This document shows, piece after piece, positions 23,897-31,297 of a DNA stretch of 64,000 nucleotides (position 1 is its first letter; every line of letters starts with the position of its first letter). The notes under the pieces are model-generated. The model worked only from the letters and a program-made list of their open reading frames with translations, had not been told where the DNA came from and did no database searches. The DNA is from Kaistella chaponensis (GTDB lineage Bacteria > Bacteroidota > Bacteroidia > Flavobacteriales > Weeksellaceae), in NCBI RefSeq assembly GCF_900156725.1, contig NZ_FTOI01000003.1, positions 1 to 64,000 on the forward strand. Direction: 5' to 3'. The position numbers were made by a program, and so were the translations under genes.

Positions 23897-25822
23897 ATGA
23901 TTTCCAAGCAAACGATTGATAAAATATTTTCTACGATTCGAGTAGAAGAAATCATCGGTGAATATGTGCAACTGAAAAGAGCAGGGTCTAACTTTAAAGG
24001 TTTGAGCCCTTTTCATGATGAAAAATCGCCAAGTTTTATCGTCTCGCCGAGCAAACAGATCTGGAAAGATTTCTCGAGTGGAAAAGGAGGTACAGCGATT
24101 TCTTTTCTGATGGAAATCGAGAGTTTTACGTATCCGGAAGCACTTCGGCATGCCGCGAAAAAATACGGAATCGAAATTGAAGAAGATCTTCGCCAACAAA
24201 CCCCGGAACAGAAACAATCGCAAACCGACAAGGAACTGCTTTACAAAATTCACGAGGTTGCGAATGATTTTTTTCAGGAACAGATGTTTAACACGGATGA
24301 AGGAAAAACCATTGCCTATTCTTACTTTAAAGAAAGAGAATTGCGCGATGAAATTATCCGGAAGTTTCAGCTGGGTTATTCGCCAGAACAGAAAAATTCT
24401 TTTACAGAATTCGCTTTAGAAAAGGGATACTCCAAAGAAATTCTGGAAAAATCTGGACTCTCCATCTTCCCCGAAAACTCCCCGAATGGAATTGACCGCT
24501 TTCGGGAAAGAGTAATTTTTCCGATTCACAGTTTTTCGGGAAGAGTTTTAGGTTTTGGAGCCAGAATTCTAAAAAATAATGTAAAAACTGCGAAATATTT
24601 AAATTCTCCGGAGACGGAAATTTATCATAAATCCCAAGTTCTTTATGGCTTAAATCAGGGAAAACAAGCGATTTCTAAAAATAATCTTTGCCTTTTGGTA
24701 GAAGGTTATATGGATGTAATCGCGCTTCACCAAAGCGGAATTGAACATGTAGTTTCAAGTTCCGGTACTGCTTTGACCGTGGAACAGATTAAACTCATCA
24801 AACGGCTTACCGAAAACGTAACCATTCTTTTTGATGGTGATGCAGCTGGAATTAAAGCCAGTTTCCGAAGCATCGATATGCTGCTTTCGGAGTCGATGAA
24901 TATTCGGGTTTTGCTCTTTCCTGATGGTGATGATCCGGATTCTTTTTCCAGAAAGCATCCGCAGGATTATGTAGAAAAATTTATTAAAAATGAAGCGAAG
25001 GATTTCATCGATTTTAAAGCTGAAATCTTACTGAAAGACGCAGGAAGTGATCCTATTCGAAAAGCAGAAGCAATTCGCGACATCGTAAAATCGGTAGCTT
25101 TTGTTCAAAATGCGTTGAAACAGGAAGTTTATTTGAAGGAAGTTTCTAATAAATTCGGACTTTCGGAACAGTCACTTTTTAATGAGTTGAATGTTCAGAA
25201 ACAGCTGCAGAAACAGCATGTTTCTCCGCAACAAAGACAGGAAACCCAGATTCAACCCAAGCTTGAAAAAGTGGTTGAATTTTCGCAAAATATTGATCCT
25301 CTATTAATTTTAGAGGAAAAATTGGTAGAACTCATGCTAAAGTACGGTGACCTCGTTTTAGACAGGCAAGATGAGGAAAGCAATCAATATCAAATCACAG
25401 TCATCGAAGAAATAATCGGTCATTTTCAGGAAGACGATTATGAAATTCAGTCCGAAATCAACAGAAAAATAGTTGAAGAAATAAAGCAGGGAATTACTGA
25501 AAACGAACTTCGATCGGGGAATTTTTTCATGACTTTGATGGACGAAAATATTTCAGGAAAGATTGCCGATGCTTTGTTGAATCCCCACGAAAACAGTGAT
25601 TGGGGAAAACATCAAATTTTTTTCAGTACGGAAGAAGAAGTAGTTCCGAAAATTGTTCAGGATGTAATCTTTCGGCACAAAAGAGAATTTGTGATGAAAA
25701 TTATCAATATGATGAAAAATGAACTCTCTGCAACTGAAAATAATGATGAAACCTATAAAAAAATCATTAATCTAAACCAATTGAGAAAGGAACTCGACGA
25801 GAAATTGTTTCGGGTTTTATAA
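23897..25822 (+). CDS. dnaG: DNA primase with a zinc-binding domain lacking Cys ligands
   Basis: Makes RNA primers at the replication fork. In 641 residues: CHC2-like domain (~1-100), catalytic RNAP core (~120-340) with TOPRIM motifs LLVEGYMDVIALHQSG and ILFDGDAAGIKAS, and a C-terminal helicase-binding region. The CHC2 zinc site normally reads CPFH ... CxxC; here it is LSPFHDEKSPSF and WKDFSSGKGG, so all three cysteines are replaced (Ser, Asp, Ser) and only the His is left. The fold motifs around it are well kept. I recall the same change in other Flavobacteriia, so this looks like a lineage trait and not a defect. ATG 23897 removes a five-residue upstream extension. Confidence 0.95.
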   Translation: MISKQTIDKIFSTIRVEEIIGEYVQLKRAGSNFKGLSPFHDEKSPSFIVSPSKQIWKDFSSGKGGTAISFLMEIESFTYPEALRHAAKKYGIEIEEDLRQQTPEQKQSQTDKELLYKIHEVANDFFQEQMFNTDEGKTIAYSYFKERELRDEIIRKFQLGYSPEQKNSFTEFALEKGYSKEILEKSGLSIFPENSPNGIDRFRERVIFPIHSFSGRVLGFGARILKNNVKTAKYLNSPETEIYHKSQVLYGLNQGKQAISKNNLCLLVEGYMDVIALHQSGIEHVVSSSGTALTVEQIKLIKRLTENVTILFDGDAAGIKASFRSIDMLLSESMNIRVLLFPDGDDPDSFSRKHPQDYVEKFIKNEAKDFIDFKAEILLKDAGSDPIRKAEAIRDIVKSVAFVQNALKQEVYLKEVSNKFGLSEQSLFNELNVQKQLQKQHVSPQQRQETQIQPKLEKVVEFSQNIDPLLILEEKLVELMLKYGDLVLDRQDEESNQYQITVIEEIIGHFQEDDYEIQSEINRKIVEEIKQGITENELRSGNFFMTLMDENISGKIADALLNPHENSDWGKHQIFFSTEEEVVPKIVQDVIFRHKREFVMKIINMMKNELSATENNDETYKKIINLNQLRKELDEKLFRVL

Positions 25823-25854
25823 TATGAATAAAAATCGTTTCAATAAAAATTTTA

Positions 25855-25862
25855 TAAATTTG
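25855..25862 (+). promoter_or_regulatory. -7 promoter element TAAATTTG for toxin-antitoxin pair 1
   Basis: TAAATTTG lies 14 bases before the antitoxin ATG at 25877, giving a nearly leaderless message. Confidence 0.45.
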
Positions 25863-25876
25863 ATAAAAATAATAGA

Positions 25877-26092
25877 ATGGATATTTCAAAAGAACTGCCT
25901 TTTCAACAACTTTTAGGAATTATAAAAAACCTCAATTCTAAGGAAAAAGAAGAAGTGGCAAAAATTCTTATTGAAGAAACAGAAGTTACAGATGAAATGT
26001 GGGATGAAGCCTTAAAAAGAAAAAAGGATTTTGAAAATGGAAAAATACCTACAGAATCTTGGCAAAATCTTAAAAAAAGAATTTTAGGTTGA
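25877..26092 (+). CDS. Antitoxin-like protein of a ParE-type module (pair 1)
   Basis: 71 residues, acidic and helical: PFQQLLGIIKNLNSKEKEEVAKILIEE (~8-34, in parts) is followed by EMWDEALKRKKDFENGKIPTESW, a common C-terminal toxin-binding tail of addiction-module antitoxins in Bacteroidota. Its TGA overlaps the start of the downstream ParE-like gene, the standard translational coupling of toxin-antitoxin pairs. A similar protein opens the second pair at 42 kb. Confidence 0.7.
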   Translation: MDISKELPFQQLLGIIKNLNSKEKEEVAKILIEETEVTDEMWDEALKRKKDFENGKIPTESWQNLKKRILG

Positions 26093-26385
26093 GTTTTACA
26101 ATACAATTTCTTTCGGTTGCTTCAGAAGAGTTAGAAGATGCTTTCTTTTGGTATGAAGAAAAAAGAGAAAATCTAGGGGTAGAATTTATGGAAGAGTTAG
26201 AATATTACCTCAATTTAATTTCAGAAAATCCCTTTTATTTCGAAGGAAATTCTGAAAAAGAAAATTTAAGAAAAGTTCCTTTATCAAGATTTCCGTATAT
26301 TGTTTTTTATTGGGTTGATGAAAATTCTAAAACGATTTATTTTGATGCCCTATTTCATGCGAAAAAAAAACCAAAAAAATACTGA
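26089..26385 (+). CDS. RelE/ParE-superfamily toxin (pair 1)
   Basis: 98 residues with the ParE-like outline: an N-terminal strand IQFLSVASEELEDAFFWYEEKR, a helix GVEFMEELEYYLNLISENP, then strands RKVPLSRFPYIVFYWVDENSKTIYFDALFHAKKKPKKY. Start is TTG at 26089, four bases overlapping the antitoxin stop. ParE toxins poison gyrase and RelE toxins cleave mRNA; family features alone cannot decide between them. Placed between dnaG and clpP, the pair looks inserted in a housekeeping region. Confidence 0.8.
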   Translation: MSFTIQFLSVASEELEDAFFWYEEKRENLGVEFMEELEYYLNLISENPFYFEGNSEKENLRKVPLSRFPYIVFYWVDENSKTIYFDALFHAKKKPKKY

Positions 26386-26454
26386 CACTTTGTCTAATTT
26401 TGAATTAGGAATAATTTTTGAGAAATTTTAGAAAGAAATAAACAAAAAATTACA

Positions 26455-27132
26455 ATGGATATAAAAAAAGACTTCAGAGATTTCTCTGTAAAACACATGG
26501 GAAACAGCGGATTGGCAACGGATCAATATATGGGAATGTACGGACCAACCAATCTTACTCCTTATATTATGGAAGAAAGACGTTTAAATGTGACCCAAAT
26601 GGATGTTTTTTCCCGATTAATGATGGACAGAATTATTTTTCTAGGAACAGGAATTGATGATCAGGTTGCAAATATCGTGACGGCACAGTTGCTTTTCTTG
26701 GAAAGTTCTGACGCGTCAAAGGATATACAAATTTACATCAATTCTCCAGGAGGAAGTGTTTATGCAGGTTTGGGAATTTATGACACGATGCAAATCATCA
26801 AACCAGATGTGGCGACAATTTGTACCGGAATCGCGGCTTCTATGGGAGCTGTTCTTTTGGTTGCTGGTGAAAAAGGAAAACGTTCCGCTTTGAAACATTC
26901 GCGAGTGATGATTCATCAACCTTCTGGTGGTGCACAAGGAGTTGCGAGCGATATGGAAATTAACTTGAGAGAAATGTTAAAGCTTAAAAAAGAGCTTTAT
27001 GACATTATTTCTGAACATTCAGGCCAATCTTACGAATGGGTTGAAAAAGCTTCTGACAGAGATTATTGGATGACTTCCACCGAAGCCAAAGATTTTGGAA
27101 TGGTAGATGAAGTTTTACAAAGAAAAAAATAA
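26455..27132 (+). CDS. clpP: ATP-dependent Clp protease proteolytic subunit
   Basis: The self-compartmentalising serine protease of ClpXP/ClpAP. 225 residues with RIIFLGTGIDDQVANIVTAQLLFLE (~residues 59-83), YINSPGGSVYAGLGIYDTMQ (~93-112), the active Ser in CTGIAASMGAVLL (~121-133), the active His in SRVMIHQPSGG (~148-158) and the closing EKASDRDYWMTSTEAKDFGMVDEVL. An N-terminal extension of ~25 residues is common in Bacteroidota. Its terminator is bidirectional with tpiA. Confidence 0.97.
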   Translation: MDIKKDFRDFSVKHMGNSGLATDQYMGMYGPTNLTPYIMEERRLNVTQMDVFSRLMMDRIIFLGTGIDDQVANIVTAQLLFLESSDASKDIQIYINSPGGSVYAGLGIYDTMQIIKPDVATICTGIAASMGAVLLVAGEKGKRSALKHSRVMIHQPSGGAQGVASDMEINLREMLKLKKELYDIISEHSGQSYEWVEKASDRDYWMTSTEAKDFGMVDEVLQRKK

Positions 27133-27200
27133 ATGAATCTGCTAATTCGATGATGGGTTCATTTGAGAAGTAGCAGTTTATTAATGATTTTAAAAAAGAA

Positions 27201-27230
27201 GGGATACCGTTTTCATGGTATCCCTTTTTT
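27201..27230. terminator. Hairpin terminator between clpP and tpiA
   Basis: GGGATACC (27201-27208) pairs with GGTATCCC (27217-27224), with A and T runs on the two sides, so it can act in both directions. Confidence 0.9.
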
Positions 27231-27263
27231 ATGATCAAATTAGCTCATTGCCAAATTTTCGCC

Positions 27264-28022
27264 TTAATTAAATCCTTCAATAATTTGAGCAAAATCTGCA
27301 ATTTTCAAAGCAGCGCCTCCAATCAAACCTCCATCAATATCGGGTTGAGAGAAGATTTCTTTTGCATTTTCAGGTTTTACAGAACCACCATATAAAATCG
27401 AAATTTCATCGGCAACTTCTTTGCCGTATTTATTTGCAATGGTATTTCTAATATGGGCGTGAATTTCTTGAGCCTGTTCTGGACTTGCTGTTTCGCCAGT
27501 TCCAATCGCCCAAACTGGTTCGTAAGCAATGACCACTTTTTTAATTTCTTCTGCTGAAAGGGTAAAAAGGGCAACTTCTGTCTGGTTTTTCACGACTTCT
27601 AAATGTTGACCAGCTTTTCTTTGTTCCAAAGTTTCACCATTACAATAAACAGGAATTAAACCTTTGTCTAAAGCCAATTTTATTTTTCTATTGCAGTGAG
27701 AATCGGTTTCTCCGTGATATTGTCTTCTTTCAGAATGTCCAATTAATGCACCATCTGCATCAATGGATTCTAACATATCTGCAGAAATTTCGCCCGTATA
27801 AGCGCCGCTTTCATGTTCGCTCATGTCTTGCGAAAAAACGCCAATTTCATTGTTTTCATATAGATCTTTTGCCATCATCAAGTACAAAGATGGGGGAGCG
27901 ATCCAGATTTCACAATTGGACGTATTATTTTTTTTATATTCTAATAATTGAAACATTAATTGTTGTGCTTCAATTACGTTTTTGTTCATTTTCCAGTTTC
28001 CTGCTACGATGTTTTTTCTCAT
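27264..28022 (-). CDS. tpiA: Triosephosphate isomerase
   Basis: Interconverts glyceraldehyde 3-phosphate and dihydroxyacetone phosphate. 252 residues with AGNWKMNK (Asn/Lys of the site, residues 7-14), IGVFSQDMSEHESGAYTGEIS (~77-97, in parts), the catalytic His in ALIGHSERRQY (~113), the catalytic Glu in VIAYEPVWAIGTG (~173) and LYGGSVKPEN/GLIGGAALK. It is the last of four genes on the minus strand (DUF1599, DoxX-like, TerB-like, tpiA). Confidence 0.98.
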   Translation of the reverse strand: MRKNIVAGNWKMNKNVIEAQQLMFQLLEYKKNNTSNCEIWIAPPSLYLMMAKDLYENNEIGVFSQDMSEHESGAYTGEISADMLESIDADGALIGHSERRQYHGETDSHCNRKIKLALDKGLIPVYCNGETLEQRKAGQHLEVVKNQTEVALFTLSAEEIKKVVIAYEPVWAIGTGETASPEQAQEIHAHIRNTIANKYGKEVADEISILYGGSVKPENAKEIFSQPDIDGGLIGGAALKIADFAQIIEGFN

Positions 28023-28065
28023 AATTTTTAGTCTAAGATTAGAATTGATGGTTTTGATTTTTGAA

Positions 28066-28416
28066 TTAATTCAGGCTCCATTGGTTCTTTAAGATCATAT
28101 AATAATCATGTTCTTGATCGCTTACTTTATCATCAGCTTTGATCAATGATTTCGCAAATTTCACGAAGTCTTTTCTTTCGTTTTCGGTGGAATCTTCTAG
28201 AAAACATTTTGCGTGAAATTCGAAATGATCTTTCCATTCTTCTGGTTGTAAATTGGCAATCACATCGAGTTCATCGTCTAAATTGATTTTGAAGGGAAAC
28301 TCATCTGCTAAATATTCCTGTAATTTAAGACCTTCTTCTGGCGCAAATTCTCCGTCAACAGACGAAAGTATCATTAAAAGATGGTAACCTGCAATTGATT
28401 TATTTGATTTTTGCAT
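28066..28416 (-). CDS. TerB-like helical protein
   Basis: 116 residues, all-helical and acidic, with AGYHLLMILSSVDGEFAPEEGL (~residues 9-30, in parts) and SLIKADDKVSDQEHDYYMILKNQW at the end. The repeated DGxFxxxE / DDKVxxxE half-motifs are those of the TerB (DjlA-N) fold, which binds divalent metals. Role unknown. It lies between the DoxX-like gene and tpiA in a probable operon. Confidence 0.75.
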   Translation of the reverse strand: MQKSNKSIAGYHLLMILSSVDGEFAPEEGLKLQEYLADEFPFKINLDDELDVIANLQPEEWKDHFEFHAKCFLEDSTENERKDFVKFAKSLIKADDKVSDQEHDYYMILKNQWSLN

Positions 28417-28461
28417 ATCTAATTTTAATTTATCTTTTTTAATTATTATAAGGTCTTTAAG

Positions 28462-29541
28462 CTATTTTAAATAATCTTCAGTAGACCTTTTATCGATGAT
28501 TTTTCCGTTTTGCAAAGTTAAGACAAATGGGTTACTTCTCGCAATTGTTTTAATTGCAGTTCCGTCCATCATTGCATTTTTAATGGTTCTAAACGTGGCT
28601 GGATTCGTAGAAACTCCGAAAATTACAGCCTCTTTTATTTCCTTTACTTTTGCTTCTGTTTTTGCCAATAAAACTGGATCCACATTTTCTGGGTGATAAG
28701 AAAAAATAAGAACCGCTTTTGGGGCTTTTAATATTTCTTCCGTTAAATCCATTCCTTCCGGACTTTCAGGTTTAAATTTTGCAATTTCTGACTCGTACCC
28801 TTGTTTTACGATTTTCGATGTTGTTTTTCCTTCTTCGATTTTCCAAGGCGAACCTTCTTCCCAATATTTTTTATCATTCACATAATCATCCTGATTGACA
28901 GCTAAAATTTCCCCAGTTTTAGCGTTTTTTAAAGAATAAAAGGTTTTATATTCAGAAGGGTCTTTTTGAATTTTTAATTTTTCAGCATTTAGATCGGTTC
29001 CAATTTTATAATGTCGAAAATCGATCAGCGGTTCATGTGCAATTCCCCAATAGATTACGAAAACCATTGCTATCAAAGCAATTGCAGAAAGGTATTTTTT
29101 AAATTTCGATTCTGTTTCATTATGATCATTCCGGTAAAGAATAAATAAAATTCCTAAACCAACGAGTAGAAAAAGATCTTTCCAGAAACTTTGCCAAGGT
29201 TTCAGTTTGAGCGCATCGCCAAAGCAACCACAGTCTGTTACAACATTAAAGTAAGCTGAATAAAAGGTGAGAAAGGCAAAGAAAACACATAGTGCGATTA
29301 AAAGGGAAATGGTTAACTGAAGACGCGTTTTTAACAATAATAAAAATCCTAAAACGAGTTCCACTACGACCACCATAATTGCCAGAAATAATGCTTGTTT
29401 TTCTAAAAATGGAATACTGAAAACGGAAGGAGAAAAGTATTCCTCCATTTTAAAAGAAAATCCCACAATATCTACTGCTTTCACAAATCCGGAAACGATG
29501 AAAATCAGAGCAATGACAATTCGGAGTATATTTTTAAACAT
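28462..29541 (-). CDS. BT_3928-type membrane protein (DoxX/MauE-like)
   Basis: 359 residues. Four membrane helices in the first ~140 residues (ILRIVIALIFIVSGFVKAVD, ALFLAIMVVVVELVLGFLLL, LTISLLIALCVFFAFLTFYS, DLFLLVGLGILFIL) plus a fifth near 165 form a DoxX/MauE-like unit with TDCGCFGD between helices, a conserved Cys pair. The C-terminal ~150 residues form a periplasmic domain with a thioredoxin-like flavour (KAVLIFSYHPENVDP). It starts 4 bases after DUF1599, and the same neighbourhood with tpiA and folP is typical of Bacteroidota. Probably a thiol-redox related membrane protein; not proven. Confidence 0.8.
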   Translation of the reverse strand: MFKNILRIVIALIFIVSGFVKAVDIVGFSFKMEEYFSPSVFSIPFLEKQALFLAIMVVVVELVLGFLLLLKTRLQLTISLLIALCVFFAFLTFYSAYFNVVTDCGCFGDALKLKPWQSFWKDLFLLVGLGILFILYRNDHNETESKFKKYLSAIALIAMVFVIYWGIAHEPLIDFRHYKIGTDLNAEKLKIQKDPSEYKTFYSLKNAKTGEILAVNQDDYVNDKKYWEEGSPWKIEEGKTTSKIVKQGYESEIAKFKPESPEGMDLTEEILKAPKAVLIFSYHPENVDPVLLAKTEAKVKEIKEAVIFGVSTNPATFRTIKNAMMDGTAIKTIARSNPFVLTLQNGKIIDKRSTEDYLK

Positions 29542-29545
29542 AGGT

Positions 29546-30112
29546 TTATATTAATTTGGTTTCAAATTTTTCTTCTTCTTCCGACATTTTTATGAGACAA
29601 AAAACGGCGTAATTCAGCATGTCAAAGTAATTGGCATCGATTCCTTCCGAAACTAAGGTTGCACCCGAATTGTCTTCAATTTGCTTGGTGCGCAACACTT
29701 TTTGGTAAATCAAATCGGTGATCGAAGCAATTCTCATATCGCGCCAAGCTTCGCCATAATCATGGTTTTTTCGCAACATCAGTTCTTTACCTTCATGCGC
29801 AAATTTGTCGTACAGTTCGAGCATTTCGTTTTTATCTTGGTTGAAATCATCTGCAAAACCTTTCTCTAACTGAATTAATCCGATAATAGAGTAGTTTACG
29901 ATTGCGATAAGATTTTCTTCTGCAGATTCGCCCACTTTTGAGGTGTTTGTAATCTGAAAATTTCTCAAACTTTTAACTTTAATAAGAATTTGGTCTGTTA
30001 AAGACGGCGTTCTTAAGACACGAAAAGAAGCACCATAATCCTGAAGTTTTTTACTGAATAAATCCCGACAAATACTGATAATTCCGTCGAATTGTTTCGC
30101 TGTTTTCTGCAT
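29546..30112 (-). CDS. DUF1599 family protein
   Basis: 188 residues with two similar halves: KLQDYGASFRVLRTPSLTDQILIKVKSLR (~residues 21-49, in parts) and KNHDYGEAWRDMRIASITDLIYQKVLRTKQIE (~116-147). The repeated DYGxxxRxxRxxSxTDxIxxKxxRxxxI pattern is diagnostic of DUF1599, also called nucleotide modification associated domain 1. It is all-alpha, and MazG-like folds have been proposed; actual function is unknown. First gene of the tpiA operon, divergent from folP. Confidence 0.88.
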   Translation of the reverse strand: MQKTAKQFDGIISICRDLFSKKLQDYGASFRVLRTPSLTDQILIKVKSLRNFQITNTSKVGESAEENLIAIVNYSIIGLIQLEKGFADDFNQDKNEMLELYDKFAHEGKELMLRKNHDYGEAWRDMRIASITDLIYQKVLRTKQIEDNSGATLVSEGIDANYFDMLNYAVFCLIKMSEEEEKFETKLI

Positions 30113-30194
30113 ATAATTTCTAAACTTTTCAAAGATAAGAATTTTGTCGGGAAGAAGGAAGCGCGAGATCAGAACTTATCACCATACTATTTAT

Positions 30195-30202
30195 TAAATT
30201 TG
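30195..30202 (+). promoter_or_regulatory. -7 promoter element TAAATTTG for folP
   Basis: TAAATTTG lies only 5 bases before the first in-frame ATG (30208) but 47 bases before the ATG at 30250. This supports translation from 30250. Confidence 0.45.
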
Positions 30203-30249
30203 CATTTATGAACGCAATCAATCGCACCCCAAATCATTCTTCTTTTTCA

Positions 30250-31062
30250 ATGAACTGCCGCGGAAAACTCACCGATTTATCGACACCGTTAATTATGGGG
30301 ATTCTGAATCTAACTCCTGATTCTTTTTCAGATGGAGGAAAATTTAATTCCGAAAAAAATGCACTCCTTCAAGTAGAAAAAATGATTTCCGACGGTGCTG
30401 CAATCATTGATATCGGTGCTCAATCAACAAGACCAAATGCAGAATTTTTGTCTGCTGAAAGTGAAATTTCAAGATTGGGAAGTTTAATTTCAAAAATTAA
30501 AAAACAATTTCCCGAAACGCTCATTTCTTTGGATACTTTTTATGCGGAGGTAGTACAATTTGGTTGTAAAGAAGGAATTGATATCGTGAATGATATTTCG
30601 GGTGGAAATTTTGACAAAAAAATGTTTGAAACCGTAGGAAAAAAAGCACTTCCGTATATTTTAATGCATGTGAACCCAACCTACCAATCAATGCACCAAA
30701 AATTAATTGATAGTGACATCATTTTAAATCTTAATGAATATTTTTCGGAGAAAATATTGGAACTGGAAGCTTTTGCAATCAATGATTTTATTCTGGATCC
30801 TGGGTTCGGATTTGGCAAAACAGTGGAGCAACAACATCAACTTCTGAACGAAATCGAATTCATTAATTTTGGGAAAAACCCACTGTTGATCGGGATATCT
30901 CGAAAATCTTTTATTTATAAACCATTGGGTAAAAAACCTACAGAAATCATTGAAGAAACACAAAAACTTCATCTAAAAGTTTTAGAGAAAGGTGCCAAAA
31001 TTTTGCGCGTTCACGATGTTGCTGAAACGAAGAAAACGATTAATATTTTTCTGAACCGTTAA
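30250..31062 (+). CDS. folP: Dihydropteroate synthase
   Basis: Joins p-aminobenzoate to dihydropterin pyrophosphate in folate synthesis and is the sulfonamide target. Signatures are MGILNLTPDSFSDGGKF (~residues 16-32 of the chosen protein), DIGAQSTRPNAEFLSAESEI (~56-75), LISLDTFYAEV, DIVNDISGG, ILMHVN, FILDPGFGFGKTVEQ and LIGISRKSFI. ATG 30250 (270 residues) starts at the normal N-terminus (MNCRGKLTDLS) and suits the promoter position; the earlier ATG at 30208 would add 14 residues. Its stop overlaps the stop of the next, opposite gene. Confidence 0.95.
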   Translation: MNCRGKLTDLSTPLIMGILNLTPDSFSDGGKFNSEKNALLQVEKMISDGAAIIDIGAQSTRPNAEFLSAESEISRLGSLISKIKKQFPETLISLDTFYAEVVQFGCKEGIDIVNDISGGNFDKKMFETVGKKALPYILMHVNPTYQSMHQKLIDSDIILNLNEYFSEKILELEAFAINDFILDPGFGFGKTVEQQHQLLNEIEFINFGKNPLLIGISRKSFIYKPLGKKPTEIIEETQKLHLKVLEKGAKILRVHDVAETKKTINIFLNR

Positions 31063-31295
31063 TTCAAAGTGGATAATTTATCTGCATATTCTTTTGAAAA
31101 TTTTTCCCGGTCCTTATTTAACTGCTCCAAATTATTGGGCAAAATATAATTGAATAAAATCTTATCCTCATCATCGAGGAAAACAATTTCTTTTTCTTTT
31201 TCGCCAATCATTTGCGAGAAAACTTCCCACATCGAAGTGTCTTTCATCTTTAATAAATCGAAAAATGCGGAGGCTTTAATTTGTATCATTTCCAT
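31059..31295 (-). CDS. Small conserved-looking protein of unknown function
   Basis: 78 residues, highly charged: IQIKASAFFDLLKMKDTSMWEVFSQMIGEK then KEIVFLDDEDKILFNYILPNN and a helical tail. It follows the DUF5686 gene by 2 bases and overlaps the folP stop tail to tail by 4 bases. The tight packing with an upstream gene supports it being real. No family recognised. Confidence 0.65.
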   Translation of the reverse strand: MEMIQIKASAFFDLLKMKDTSMWEVFSQMIGEKEKEIVFLDDEDKILFNYILPNNLEQLNKDREKFSKEYADKLSTLN

Positions 31296-31297
31296 TT

